A DNA stretch of 64,000 nt from Patescibacteria group bacterium UBA5738 (GCA_002419295.1 DIFW01000034.1:9952-73951), one strand, 5' to 3'; positions 49,127 to 57,831 are shown, counted from the first letter of the stretch. Notes: generated by a model from the letters alone, not told the origin. Numbers and translations are program-made.

Positions 49127-50512
49127 ATGAAATTAAAAAATTTACAAAAAAAATATCCGGAGTTTGTTTATGAAAATTTTGGCTGGGAAATCAAAGGCGG
49201 CGTTTTGGCCGCTCATTTTTGTTTCGCGATGGGGGATATCAAATTCAATCCGGGAATAAAAATTCGCGAAATCAACAAAACACAAATTAAAAAAATAGAT
49301 GATGAGGCGATTTCCAATTTTGTTTTTCATATGGGTTTGGTCGAAATTCCAAGTTATTGGAAAGCCGCTTGCTGTCCCAAAATAATCGTTAAAGCCGGTT
49401 ATTTGGACAAAGAGCAGATAAAATTTTGGCAAAGCTTGATTGAAAAGGGGATGGGGCAGTTTTTCTGCGAAAACAAACTTCCGTTTACCGTTCCGTATTT
49501 TGAAATCCATTGCAAAATTCCAAAGAGGCATCCGCAGTCTTTGCCGAAAAAATTTTCCAAACGCGTCTTGGTTCCGATGGGCGGAGGAAAAGATTCTTTG
49601 GTGACGCTTGAGTTATTGCGCCAAACGGGCGAAGACGCGGTATTGTTCGCGCTTAATCCGAATGAAAAGTTGCAAAAAATTTGCCGCGCGGTTAAAAAGC
49701 CGACGATTGTGATTGAACGGCAAATTGATTCGCGGCTACTGTCGTCAAAAAAGTTTTTTAACGGCCACACGCCCTTTTCCGCCCTTTTGGCGGTGTATTC
49801 AGTGGCGGTAGCGGCAATTTCCGATTGCGGCCGGATTGCCATTTCGCAAGAGAGAAGTTCAAGCGAGGGGAACGCGCGCTACTTGGGTAGGGAAGTTAAT
49901 CATCAATATTCCAAATCTCTTGATTTTGAAAACAAATTCCGTTTTTATTCAAAAAAATATCTGGCAAAGAATATTGATTTTTTCAGTTTTTTGCGTCCGA
50001 TTTATGAATTACAAATCGCGAGGCTGTTTTCGCGCCATTCAGAATGGTTTTCGCGCTTTATCAGTTGCAATAAACCGTTCACAATCGCAAACCGGCAAAA
50101 CAAAAATATCGGCTGGTGCGGCAAATGTCCCAAATGTCTGTCGGTGTTTACCATGATCTATCCTTTTGTCGGTAAAGAACGGGCGATTAAAATTTTTGGC
50201 AAAAATCTTTTTGAAAATATAAATTTATTGCCCTTAATGAAAGAATTATTGGGCGAAACCGGTTGTAAACCGTTTGAATGCGTGGGCACATTTGCCGAAA
50301 CCCGGGTTGCCTTTTATTTGTCGCTTGAGGACGCGAAAAGAGAAGGGAACGAACTTCCCGTACTGCTGAATGTTTTTGAACAAGAATTTTTGCCAAAATA
50401 CGGCGATATGAAATCGAAAAGCCAAAAGATTTTATCATCGTGGAGCGATAATCACAATTTGCCCAAAAACTTCGAGAACGGGCTCAAGTCTGCTGTTCGG
50501 GCGACGGGATGA
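49127..50512 (+). CDS. murL: UDP-MurNAc-L-Ala-L-Glu epimerase MurL
   Basis: The 461-residue protein matches the MurL family: FHMGLVEIPSYWKAACCP in the N-terminal half, the nucleotide-loop-like VPMGGGKDSLVTLELL (152-157), NGHTPFSALLAVYSVAVA, EVNHQYSKSLDFENKF, SFLRPIYELQIARLFS, and the Cys-rich WCGKCPKC followed by CKPFECVGTFAE. MurL uses ATP to epimerise the L-Glu of UDP-MurNAc-L-Ala-L-Glu to D-Glu. It stands two bases after mraY and ahead of a MurD whose signature differs from classic MurD. Together they replace racemase plus MurD. The assignment rests on recalled family motifs. Confidence 0.85.
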   Translation: MKLKNLQKKYPEFVYENFGWEIKGGVLAAHFCFAMGDIKFNPGIKIREINKTQIKKIDDEAISNFVFHMGLVEIPSYWKAACCPKIIVKAGYLDKEQIKFWQSLIEKGMGQFFCENKLPFTVPYFEIHCKIPKRHPQSLPKKFSKRVLVPMGGGKDSLVTLELLRQTGEDAVLFALNPNEKLQKICRAVKKPTIVIERQIDSRLLSSKKFFNGHTPFSALLAVYSVAVAAISDCGRIAISQERSSSEGNARYLGREVNHQYSKSLDFENKFRFYSKKYLAKNIDFFSFLRPIYELQIARLFSRHSEWFSRFISCNKPFTIANRQNKNIGWCGKCPKCLSVFTMIYPFVGKERAIKIFGKNLFENINLLPLMKELLGETGCKPFECVGTFAETRVAFYLSLEDAKREGNELPVLLNVFEQEFLPKYGDMKSKSQKILSSWSDNHNLPKNFENGLKSAVRATG

Positions 50513-50592
50513 TTGCAATCCAAAGAGAAATTTTGCCCGCGTTTTCATGCGTAGTTCCGCAAGCATGCGGGATATAGATCCCTTCCTTACGG

Positions 50593-50601
50593 TGTGGATA
50601 A
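50593..50601 (-). promoter_or_regulatory. Perfect DnaA box upstream of the murL-murD spacer promoter
   Basis: TGTGGATAA, complement of the consensus TTATCCACA, ends 6 bases before the -35 box at 50608. With neighbours it is GGTGTGGATAACT, shared with the site at 17186 before mraZ. Confidence 0.45.
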
Positions 50602-50607
50602 CTTTAT

Positions 50608-50635
50608 TTGACAGATTGTTTGCAGGTTGTACAAT
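50608..50635 (+). promoter_or_regulatory. Promoter in the murL-murD spacer
   Basis: TTGACA (50608-50613) and TACAAT (50630-50635) are separated by 16 bases. A start near 50642 would transcribe the structured region ending in the T-run at 50880-50890. Confidence 0.7.
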
Positions 50636-50641
50636 TATTAG

Positions 50642-50884
50642 TGTGAGAGATGGATGAAGGGGGGGGTAGAGGACGGTACATTTAAAACTCAAGGTTTTGG
50701 AAGTAGTTTTTGAAACAAAGGAATTTGTTTTTAAAGATAAAAATTATTTTTAAAACTGTCTCTTTGATAAGGACGCTTTGAGCGTCCCGCAAAAAATAGG
50801 AGAGCTCTGCGGAATGTTTTCGTTAATCGTTTCTGATTCACCGATCGGAACCGATTAAGGGAAACATTCCCATCTCCCCTTTTT
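50642..50884 (+). ncRNA. Candidate structured RNA or long leader before murD
   Basis: No ORF lies here. Near the 3' end GGAATGTTT (50811-50819) pairs with AAACATTCC (50862-50870); inside it TAATCG pairs with CGATTA, and outside it GGAGA (50799-50803) with TCTCC (50873-50877), then C/T-rich bases and two T-runs. GGACGCT/AGCGTCC (50771-50787) makes a separate hairpin. The 5' end GAGATGG (50647-50653) can instead pair with CCATCTC (50870-50876), competing with the terminator. It could be a 6S-like RNA with paired ends or an attenuator for murD. SRP RNA, tmRNA and RNase P signatures are absent. Confidence 0.5.
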
Positions 50885-50931
50885 ATTTTTGCGCGTTTTT
50901 TAAAATTGTTTTTTATGTTAGAATTGGTGAT

Positions 50932-52263
50932 ATGGATTATCGCGGCAAAAAAATATTGATTTTGGGAATGGCTCGAGAGGGGGTTGACAGTTTATGTTAT
51001 TTTTTAAAGCATCATCCGTCTTTGGAGGTTGCCGCCGCCGATCGCTTGGAGCCGCAAAAATTGGGCGAATCCGCGCGCGAATTGTTGAAAAATAATCCCC
51101 AGATCCGCTATTTTTGCGGCGACGGCTATTTGTCGGCGATCGATGATTATGATTTGGTGGTCAAATCGCCGGGGGTGCCGATACATTTGCCCGAAGTTGA
51201 AGCGGCATTCAAAAAAAACAAAATCACTTCACAGTCGGAAATATTTTTCAACAAATGTCCGGGAAAAATTATTGGCATCACCGGCACCAAGGGAAAAAGT
51301 ACCACTGCCTCAATCATTTACGCAATCTTGCGCCGCGCCGGCAAGAAAACTTTTCTTTTGGGCAATATCGGCGAGCCGATGCTTTCATATTTGGATGCCG
51401 GCAAAAAAGAAACAATCTTTGTTTGTGAGCTTTCCGCTCATCAACTTTATAATTTAAAGCAAAGCCCCACAGTGGCGGTGTTGCTGAATATATATCCGGA
51501 GCATCTCGATTATTATAATAACTATAACGAATATATTCTTGCAAAGGCGAATATTGCCCTACATCAATCAAAAAATGATTATTTTATCTATAACTCCGAT
51601 ATTCTTGAAGTTAACGCAATCGCGCTAAAATCTCCGGCGCGAAAAATCGCCTTTAATGAGTATAATTGGAATTTTTCCGGCAAAACCGAATTGATCGGAG
51701 AGTTTAATATGCAAAACGCCAAGATCGGCGCTGTTATCGGCAGGTTATTTGGAGTTTCCGATGAGATTATTAACGGGGCGATTGAGGATTTTAAACCATT
51801 GGATAATCGTTTGGAATTTATCGGCAATTTTGCCGGCATTGATTGTTATAATGATTCGTTATCAACTATTCAGGAAAGCGCGGTGGCCGCGATTGCGGCG
51901 TTGGGCGAACGAGTGAAAATTTTGATTGCCGGCGGTTTTGATCGGGGACAGCCTTTCGATAAATTGGCGGTTGCCATTTTATCCGGCAGTATCAAAACTT
52001 TGATTTTGTTTTTACCTACCGGATCCAGAATTTGGCGGGAAATTGAAAATCAAGCGGCGATTTTAGGGAAAAAGGAGCGCTTGGCGGAGTTAAGGTATTA
52101 TTTTGTGAAAACGATGGAAGAGGCGGTTGATTTGGTTTTTAAAAATGGAGAAAACGGCAGTATTTGCCTCCTTTCGGCGGCTTCGGCAAGTTTTGGAGGA
52201 TTTGCCGATTATGCCGACCGCGGGCGGCGCTTTAAGGAGTGTTTAATAATTCGCGCAAATTGA
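50932..52263 (+). CDS. UDP-MurNAc-L-alanine--glutamate ligase, MurD2-like
   Basis: Mur ligase of 443 residues: Rossmann-like start KKILILGMAREGVDSL, ATP loop GITGTKGKST (115-124), ELSAHQLYNL (ELSSFQL in MurD), and IYPEHLDYY. In place of the classic NDSKATN it has NDSLST (307-312), and the end has LLSAASASFGG. These changes, plus the MurL gene two genes back, point to MurD2, which adds L-Glu. A TAGAAT box at 50919-50924 lies 7 bases before the ATG, so the message may be leaderless. The adjacent ftsW starts 26 bases on. Confidence 0.88.
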   Translation: MDYRGKKILILGMAREGVDSLCYFLKHHPSLEVAAADRLEPQKLGESARELLKNNPQIRYFCGDGYLSAIDDYDLVVKSPGVPIHLPEVEAAFKKNKITSQSEIFFNKCPGKIIGITGTKGKSTTASIIYAILRRAGKKTFLLGNIGEPMLSYLDAGKKETIFVCELSAHQLYNLKQSPTVAVLLNIYPEHLDYYNNYNEYILAKANIALHQSKNDYFIYNSDILEVNAIALKSPARKIAFNEYNWNFSGKTELIGEFNMQNAKIGAVIGRLFGVSDEIINGAIEDFKPLDNRLEFIGNFAGIDCYNDSLSTIQESAVAAIAALGERVKILIAGGFDRGQPFDKLAVAILSGSIKTLILFLPTGSRIWREIENQAAILGKKERLAELRYYFVKTMEEAVDLVFKNGENGSICLLSAASASFGGFADYADRGRRFKECLIIRAN

Positions 52264-52289
52264 TTGATTTTTGCCGCGACCAAGAATAA

Positions 52290-53441
52290 ATGTCTCCGCA
52301 AGAAATAACCAAGGGACCGGATTTTATTTTACTTGCCGCTGTTGGTACGGCGTTGGTTTTGGGCGTGATGATTTTATCTAGCGCTTCGGCGATGTTGTCG
52401 CAAGTGAAATATCATGACAGTTATTATTTATTGTGCCATCAATTGTTATTCGGAATTTTGCCTGGGTTGGTCGGCGGGCTTTTGGTTTATATGATACCGA
52501 TTTCTTTGGTGCGAAAATTCGCTCCATTTTTGCTTTTGCTAGCAATCGGGCTTTTAATTTTGGTTTTTGTCCCGGGGTTCGGGTTTGCCGCCGGCGGGGC
52601 GCAAAGATGGATTCATTTGGGATTTGCCACGATCCAGCCCGCGGAAATTTTGAAATTGTCTTTTATTGTTTATCTTGCCAGTTGGCTGGCTTCCCGAATT
52701 GATGGTGCCGCGAAAGTCGCGAAAAATGCCAAAAACGAATTTCAAAATACTCTAGCGGCGTTTGTTCTCGTGGTTGCCATGATTGGCGGCCTGCTTTTAA
52801 AGCAACCGGATATGAGCACATTTGGCATCGTCGCGCTCACCGCTTGCGCGATGTATTTTTTGGCCGGTACGCCGTTAAAACATATCTTTTTGATTGTTTT
52901 CGCGGGTTTGGCGGGGTTGGCGATTTTAGTTTTTTCGGCATCCTATCGATTGGATCGTTTGACTTCTTGGATGTCGCCGGAATCGGACCCAATGGGGAAA
53001 GGATTTCAATCCGGACAAGCGATGATCAGTGTGGGATCGGGCGGAATTTTTGGACAGGGATTTGGCGCGTCTTCTCAAAAATACGCTTTTTTACCCGAAT
53101 TGATTGGCGATTCCATCTTTGCTCCCTATGCCCATGAATTGGGTTTTGCGGGCGGAGTGATATTGGTGGGAATCTTTATGATTTTTGCCTGGCGCGGATT
53201 TCTGATTGCCCGTGCCAGCCGGTCAAAATTTGAATATTTGACGGCCTGCGGCATTGTTTTCTGGATTGTGGTGCAGGCAATGGTTAATATCTCTTCAACG
53301 GTGAGAATCGTACCTCTTACCGGAATTCCTTTGCCGTTTATCAGTTATGGCGGTACCGCGATTATTATGGAGTTGGTTGCGGTTGGATTGTTGCTTAATA
53401 TCTCGCGCCATGGACGCGATGCCGCGGGGACTTCAAAATAA
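52290..53441 (+). CDS. ftsW: FtsW/RodA/SpoVE-family peptidoglycan polymerase
   Basis: SEDS glycosyltransferase with about ten helices, 383 residues. Key segments are the GGAQRWIHLGFATIQPAEILKLSFIVYLASWL stretch (usual RWI...QPSE), LKQPDMSTFGI (usual QPD-G), the extracellular loop with GFQSGQAMISVGSGGIFGQGFG, LPELIGDSIFAPYAHELGF, and the end PLTGIPLPFISYGGTA. Gene order between murD and murG marks it as FtsW, the partner of the class B PBP at 19149, rather than RodA. Confidence 0.92.
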   Translation: MSPQEITKGPDFILLAAVGTALVLGVMILSSASAMLSQVKYHDSYYLLCHQLLFGILPGLVGGLLVYMIPISLVRKFAPFLLLLAIGLLILVFVPGFGFAAGGAQRWIHLGFATIQPAEILKLSFIVYLASWLASRIDGAAKVAKNAKNEFQNTLAAFVLVVAMIGGLLLKQPDMSTFGIVALTACAMYFLAGTPLKHIFLIVFAGLAGLAILVFSASYRLDRLTSWMSPESDPMGKGFQSGQAMISVGSGGIFGQGFGASSQKYAFLPELIGDSIFAPYAHELGFAGGVILVGIFMIFAWRGFLIARASRSKFEYLTACGIVFWIVVQAMVNISSTVRIVPLTGIPLPFISYGGTAIIMELVAVGLLLNISRHGRDAAGTSK

Positions 53442-53512
53442 CCGAAAATTGTTGTATCATTCTCTACATAGAGCTTACAGGGTCAAAATTATTATTTTCG
53501 CAAAATAAACCA

Positions 53513-54634
53513 ATGAAAATACTTTTTACCGGCGGCGGCACCGGCGGGCATATTTATCCGATCGTGGCGGTGGTGCGAGAGTTGAAAAAAAGATATGGCG
53601 GGAATATTAAACTTTCTTATTTGGGTCCGAAAGATAATTTTTGCAAAGTGGTGCTGGCCAAAGAACAAGTGAAAGTACGCACTATTGTGGCGGGCAAACT
53701 GCGGCGGTATGGCAATCCGTTGTCAATTGCGCAAAACATTATCGATATGTTTATCAAAATTCCGTTTGGAGTTTTGCAATCCTTTTTCTTGCTTTTTTTC
53801 ATCAATCCCGACGCGGTTTTTTCAAAGGGCGGTTATGGCTCTTTCCCGGTGGCGGTTGCGGCATGGGCATTGCGGATACCGTTATTTTTACAGGAATCCG
53901 ATATTATTGCCGGGCTTGCCGCGAAAAAAACTGCGCGATATGCAACTAAAATTTTCGTTTCTTTTCCGAACACCCAGGGATTTCTCGCGCAAAAAATAAT
54001 ATTGTCGGGCAATCCTGTGCGCGCCGAGATATCGGGCGGATCAAAAGATGGAGCGGTGAAGGCGCTGGGAATCAAGGGCGGCCGGCCGATTATTTTGGTG
54101 GTCGGAGGCTCGCAGGGGGCGCAAAGAATCAATGATAAAATATTGGATGCGATGCCTGATTTGTTGAAAACATATGAAATTATCCATATTGTCGGGCCGC
54201 GCAACCTTGATCAATTAAACAAAGAATCAAGAATTATGGCGCGGGAAAGCGATTTGGAATATTATCATTCGCTCGGTTTTGCGAATGAAAAAACAATGGC
54301 TGATGTTTATGCCGCCGCGGACTTGATTGTGAGCCGCGCCGGGTCGGGAAGCGTTTTTGAAATTGCCGCGGTAAAAAAGCCCAGTATTTTGATACCCTTG
54401 CCCGAAGCCGCCCAAAATCACCAAGTGAAAAACGCCTATGCCTATGCTCAAACCGGCGCGGCGATGGTGATGGAGGAGGGAAACTTTACGAGGCATCTTT
54501 TTTTGGAAAAAATTAATGGTTTGTTTTCCACGCCGGAAATGACAGCGGCAATGGTAGAAGCGGCGTCTCAATTTGCGCGTCCGGCTGCCGGGCAAACGAT
54601 TGCCGATTACATTGTTAAATATATTTCCAAATGA
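53513..54634 (+). CDS. murG: UDP-GlcNAc:lipid I N-acetylglucosaminyltransferase MurG
   Basis: Peripheral membrane GT-B enzyme making lipid II, 373 residues. The start ILFTGGGTGGHIYPIVAVV holds the first G-loop, FSKGGYGSFPVAVAAW and PLFLQESD lie in the acceptor half, and VVGGSQGAQRIND and SRAGSGSVFEIA form the donor site. FLQES replaces the usual HEQN motif. A Lys/Phe-rich hydrophobic patch (IKIPFGVLQSFFLLFFI) should dock on the membrane. It follows ftsW after 71 bases; gltX begins 7 bases after the stop. Confidence 0.95.
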   Translation: MKILFTGGGTGGHIYPIVAVVRELKKRYGGNIKLSYLGPKDNFCKVVLAKEQVKVRTIVAGKLRRYGNPLSIAQNIIDMFIKIPFGVLQSFFLLFFINPDAVFSKGGYGSFPVAVAAWALRIPLFLQESDIIAGLAAKKTARYATKIFVSFPNTQGFLAQKIILSGNPVRAEISGGSKDGAVKALGIKGGRPIILVVGGSQGAQRINDKILDAMPDLLKTYEIIHIVGPRNLDQLNKESRIMARESDLEYYHSLGFANEKTMADVYAAADLIVSRAGSGSVFEIAAVKKPSILIPLPEAAQNHQVKNAYAYAQTGAAMVMEEGNFTRHLFLEKINGLFSTPEMTAAMVEAASQFARPAAGQTIADYIVKYISK

Positions 54635-54641
54635 CGCTTTT

Positions 54642-56204
54642 ATGGAAAAAGAAATTCTAAAAAGTGGCAACAAAACGGTAAAAGTGAGAATGCCGCCGTC
54701 TCCGACCGGGTTTATGCATATCGGCACCTTGCGGATGGCGCTTTTTAATTACATTTTTGCCAAACAGAACAACGGGAAAATTGTTTTGCGCATGGAGGAT
54801 ACCGATAAGGAGCGATCCAAAAAAGAATATGCCGATGATATCTTGGACGGGTTGAAATGGTTGGGGCTTGATTGGGATGAAGGTCCTTTTTATCAAACTC
54901 AAAGAACGGAAATCTACAAGCGTTATCTGCAAAAATTGATTGAGGAAAACAGGGCATATCATTGTTTTTGTTCGTCCGAAGAGCTCGAGGCGCGACGGCA
55001 ATATCAAATGTCGCGCGGCGAGGCGCCGGTTTATTCGGGCAAATGCGCCAATCTTTCCGTCCGGGAGGCGCGGGATTTGTTGGATCAAGGCAAAAAATCC
55101 GTTATCAGATTCCGCGCGGAAAATAAAAAAATAAAGTTTAACGATTTGGTCCGCGGAGAGATCGAATTCGATACCGGGCTGACCGGCGATTTCGTGATTG
55201 CCAAGGATATGGATAACGCGCTTTATAATTTTACGGTCGTGGTGGATGATTTTGATATGGGAATTACCCATGTGATTCGCGGCGAGGATCACATTTCCAA
55301 CACTCCCAAGCAGATATTGGTTCAAGAGGCGCTGGGGATTGCCCGGCCCGAGTACGCGCATTTACCAATTATTATGGGCGCGGATCGTAGCAAGCTTTCC
55401 AAGCGCCACGGCGCGGTTGGAATAACCGAATACCGCCGCCAGGGTTATTTAAAGGAAGCCCTTATAAATTTTACCGCTTTTTTGGGATGGAATCCGGGAA
55501 CGGAAAAAGAGATTTATTCGATGGAAGAATTATTGCGGGATTTTTCCATGGGCAAGGTGCAGAAAGGGGGAGCGGTGTTCAATCCGGTTCGGCTTGACTA
55601 TTTGAATTCTTTCTATATCAAACAAAGCGACCCCAAGACTTTGGCAGAAATGTGTTTGCCGTATTTTATTTCCGCCGGATATGTCGCAAAAGAAAAATCA
55701 GAAACCGGATTTTTTTACAAAAACGCCAAAACGGGGGAGCGCCTCGATTTTGAATTTATCAAAAAAATCGTTTTATATCAGCAACCCCGCTTAAAAAAAC
55801 TTTCGGAGATTGCCGAGGTTTCGAATTATTTTTTTGAGAGAGTTTTGTCATACGAAAAAGAATTGTTGAAATGGAAAGATTCGTCTTTCGCGGAAACAAA
55901 ACTTGCTCTTGACAAAATAGAAAATATATTTTCAAAAATAGAAGCGGGGGATTGGACCCGGCAAAATCTGGAAAAGACGGTTTTACCGCAATCGTTAGAG
56001 TTTAATTTATCAATCGGAAAACCGGAAAAAGACCGCGGCTATTTGTTATGGCCTCTGCGCGTGGCGCTTTGCGGACAAAAAATGTCGATTGGTCCGTTTG
56101 AAATGGCCGATGTTTTGGGAAAGGAAAAAACTTTGCGGCGGATTGCCGATGCCGCGGAGATTATAAGTGGTTCAACATGCGCGCCGACTCTATTCAATCA
56201 ATAG
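54642..56204 (+). CDS. gltX: Glutamyl-tRNA synthetase
   Basis: Class I synthetase of 520 residues from ATG 54642 (an upstream in-frame start at 54573 would lie inside murG). The start VRMPPSPTGFMHIGTLRMALFNY has the HIGH motif; EDTDKERSKKEY, the zinc-like CFCSSEELEARR region, VIRGEDHISNTPKQ, and KMSKS as SKLSKRHGAVGI follow. The C-terminal anticodon domain is present but a little short. It may charge both tRNA-Glu and tRNA-Gln. A small membrane protein gene overlaps its 3' end by 28 bases. Confidence 0.95.
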   Translation: MEKEILKSGNKTVKVRMPPSPTGFMHIGTLRMALFNYIFAKQNNGKIVLRMEDTDKERSKKEYADDILDGLKWLGLDWDEGPFYQTQRTEIYKRYLQKLIEENRAYHCFCSSEELEARRQYQMSRGEAPVYSGKCANLSVREARDLLDQGKKSVIRFRAENKKIKFNDLVRGEIEFDTGLTGDFVIAKDMDNALYNFTVVVDDFDMGITHVIRGEDHISNTPKQILVQEALGIARPEYAHLPIIMGADRSKLSKRHGAVGITEYRRQGYLKEALINFTAFLGWNPGTEKEIYSMEELLRDFSMGKVQKGGAVFNPVRLDYLNSFYIKQSDPKTLAEMCLPYFISAGYVAKEKSETGFFYKNAKTGERLDFEFIKKIVLYQQPRLKKLSEIAEVSNYFFERVLSYEKELLKWKDSSFAETKLALDKIENIFSKIEAGDWTRQNLEKTVLPQSLEFNLSIGKPEKDRGYLLWPLRVALCGQKMSIGPFEMADVLGKEKTLRRIADAAEIISGSTCAPTLFNQ

Positions 56205-56479
56205 GTTTTGCCGTCTTCAAACTGGCTTTACTGGCGGTTTTGGTGGTATTGGGGATTGTTTTTGTGCCGGAAACGGCGGTGGATTATCTCCGTGGCGGCG
56301 TTGATGCCGCAAGAGTTTATTTATGGCGGCAGGTGGAAGAACGGGGGCCGGCGATCAAAGAAGACATCGCGCGCCAAACCGAAGAAACAAAAGATGACGC
56401 AAAAATACTATCCGATAAATTTCTTGAAGAACAATGGCCTCGCTTTAAAAATTGGTTTACGAAACAATTTATCTATTAG
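56177..56479 (+). CDS. Small bitopic membrane protein
   Basis: A 100-residue frame starting inside gltX (28-base overlap). One membrane helix (FAVFKLALLAVLVVLGIVFV) is followed by a charged helical tail (RQVEERGPAIKEDIARQTEE, EEQWPRFKNWFTKQF). Regular helix pattern and clean topology support coding; the family is unknown. It is the last gene of the second wall cluster. Confidence 0.6.
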   Translation: MRADSIQSIGFAVFKLALLAVLVVLGIVFVPETAVDYLRGGVDAARVYLWRQVEERGPAIKEDIARQTEETKDDAKILSDKFLEEQWPRFKNWFTKQFIY

Positions 56480-56798
56480 ATCGGGGGTAATGCGTTTTAA
56501 TTTACGGGGGAGGTCTTTTGCCAATTATAGTAAATGTCGCACAATAGAGGTTAATGGTCGTTGTTGCGGTAATTTTGCCAAAAAACGGTATTTTGGGCAG
56601 ATTGGCGGTTCGTCCGGTATTTTTGCTGTTTGACGAACACTGCCTAAAAGCTGATGGCTACCCTATCGCAAGGGAAGCGAATTTTTCCAAAAACATTCTT
56701 TATATTTTTTGTTTTTATTTTTTATTTTAATTTTATTTTGTTTTTGCATCTTATTCTATTTTGCCATAATTAACATTCCCCGCTTAATTCTAAAACAA
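56480..56798. other. Gene-poor stretch before the recombinase gene
   Basis: About 320 bases. It holds the first 16-bp direct repeat (56531-56546), a small hairpin near 56655-56680 (CCCT/AGGG followed by AATTTTT, perhaps a weak terminator), and a very T-rich part from 56680 to 56770. A frame of 47 codons from 56490 does not look like protein. Confidence 0.6.
56531..56546 (+). repeat. 16-bp direct repeat flanking the recombinase gene, left copy
   Basis: TAAATGTCGCACAATA, identical to 57816-57831. Upstream both copies also have CTTTTGC followed by TTAT within about 20 bases, so the likeness extends beyond the core. Possible recombination or att site for the Xer-type enzyme encoded between them. 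Confidence 0.7.
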
Positions 56799-57776
56799 AT
56801 GAACAAGTCGGATAAATCAATTATCAGCCATATCCCCGATTTTCTTGATTATTGCGAGATTGAGAAAGGCCTTTCGGAAAATACTCAGATAAATTATCGC
56901 CGCTATTTGCAAAAATTCATCAATTGGCTCAAAAAAGAAAAAAAAGACGGTATTTTGCCTCACGAGCTGTCGGCGGATGATATTTGGACCTATCGGGTGT
57001 ATTTGAGCCGTTTTATTGACCCGCGGGGCGATAATTTATCCAAAGCCACCCAGAACTACTACTTAATCGCTTTGCGGGCGTTATTGGGCTATTTTACGGC
57101 TAAAGACATTGTTTGTTTGCCGGCGGACAAGATAAATTTGTCGCGCGACGCCAAGAAGGAAAAAGCCGTCAAGTTTTTGAACTTGGATCAGATGGAGAGA
57201 CTTTTGTTATCTCCGGATACTGCTGTTGATTCGGGAGTGCGCGACCGCGCAATTTTGGAAACACTTTTTTCCACCGGTCTGCGTATTGCCGAATTGGTTG
57301 GTTTGAATCGCGAGCAATTTGCCAATCTGGCGGAAAACAAGGAGTTGGAATTGAGTATTGTCGGCAAAGGAAAGTATCCGCGCGCGGTTTATTTTTCCGG
57401 ACGAGCGCTGGAATGGATCAAAAAATATCTAAAAATACGCGATGATCTTTGCGATAAAGAAGAAAAAGCGTTATTTATTAATTTTCGATCGCGCAAAGAC
57501 GCGCAAAAACGGCTTACCTCCCGTTCTATTGAAAGATTGGTGAAAAAATATGCCGTAATCGCCAATGTGCCGCTATTTACCACGCCGCATACCTTGCGCC
57601 ACTCCATGGCCACGGATTTGCTGGCGCAAGGCGCGGATTTGCGCGCCATTCAAGAATTTTTGGGCCATCGCAGTATTATGACCACGCAAATTTATACTCA
57701 TGTTACCAACAAGCGGTTGCGCGACATTCACCGCCAATTCCACAGCGGCCGGAATTTGAAAAATAGCAAAGATTAG
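56799..57776 (+). CDS. Tyrosine recombinase, XerC/XerD type
   Basis: From ATG 56799 (an upstream TTT-rich frame start at 56709 would add an unlikely hydrophobic end) the enzyme has 325 residues. The SAM-like core-binding domain covers 1-105; the catalytic domain has Arg162 (TGLRIAEL), Lys190 (GKGKYPRAV), His264 and Arg267 (HTLRHSMAT), His290 (LGHRSIMTTQ) and the nucleophile Tyr299 (IYTHV), a complete set. It may be the only Xer enzyme, acting at dif, or a site-specific integrase; the flanking repeats at 56531 and 57816 leave both open. Confidence 0.92.
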   Translation: MNKSDKSIISHIPDFLDYCEIEKGLSENTQINYRRYLQKFINWLKKEKKDGILPHELSADDIWTYRVYLSRFIDPRGDNLSKATQNYYLIALRALLGYFTAKDIVCLPADKINLSRDAKKEKAVKFLNLDQMERLLLSPDTAVDSGVRDRAILETLFSTGLRIAELVGLNREQFANLAENKELELSIVGKGKYPRAVYFSGRALEWIKKYLKIRDDLCDKEEKALFINFRSRKDAQKRLTSRSIERLVKKYAVIANVPLFTTPHTLRHSMATDLLAQGADLRAIQEFLGHRSIMTTQIYTHVTNKRLRDIHRQFHSGRNLKNSKD

Positions 57777-57785
57777 AGATTAAAA

Positions 57786-57807
57786 AACCGCTAAAAGCGG
57801 TTCTTTT
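57786..57807 (+). terminator. Terminator of the recombinase gene
   Basis: AACCGCT (57786-57792) pairs with AGCGGTT (57796-57802) around AAA, followed by CTTTT. An A-run precedes it, so it may also serve the minus-strand gene ending at 57836. Confidence 0.75.
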
Positions 57808-57815
57808 GCGGGTTA

Positions 57816-57831
57816 TAAATGTCGCACAATA
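57816..57831 (+). repeat. 16-bp direct repeat flanking the recombinase gene, right copy
   Basis: Second copy of TAAATGTCGCACAATA, in the same direction, five bases before the end of the Gmad2 gene. See 56531-56546. Confidence 0.7.

Noticed and set aside
50642..50884. SRP RNA, tmRNA or RNase P RNA in the murL-murD spacer
   Set aside because: No GGAA-type SRP apical loop, no tRNA-like ends or CCA, and no conserved RNase P core were found; only a generic structured RNA can be supported.
56490..56633. Possible 47-residue Cys-containing ORF
   Set aside because: No ribosome binding site or promoter, contains the 16-bp repeat, and composition looks random.
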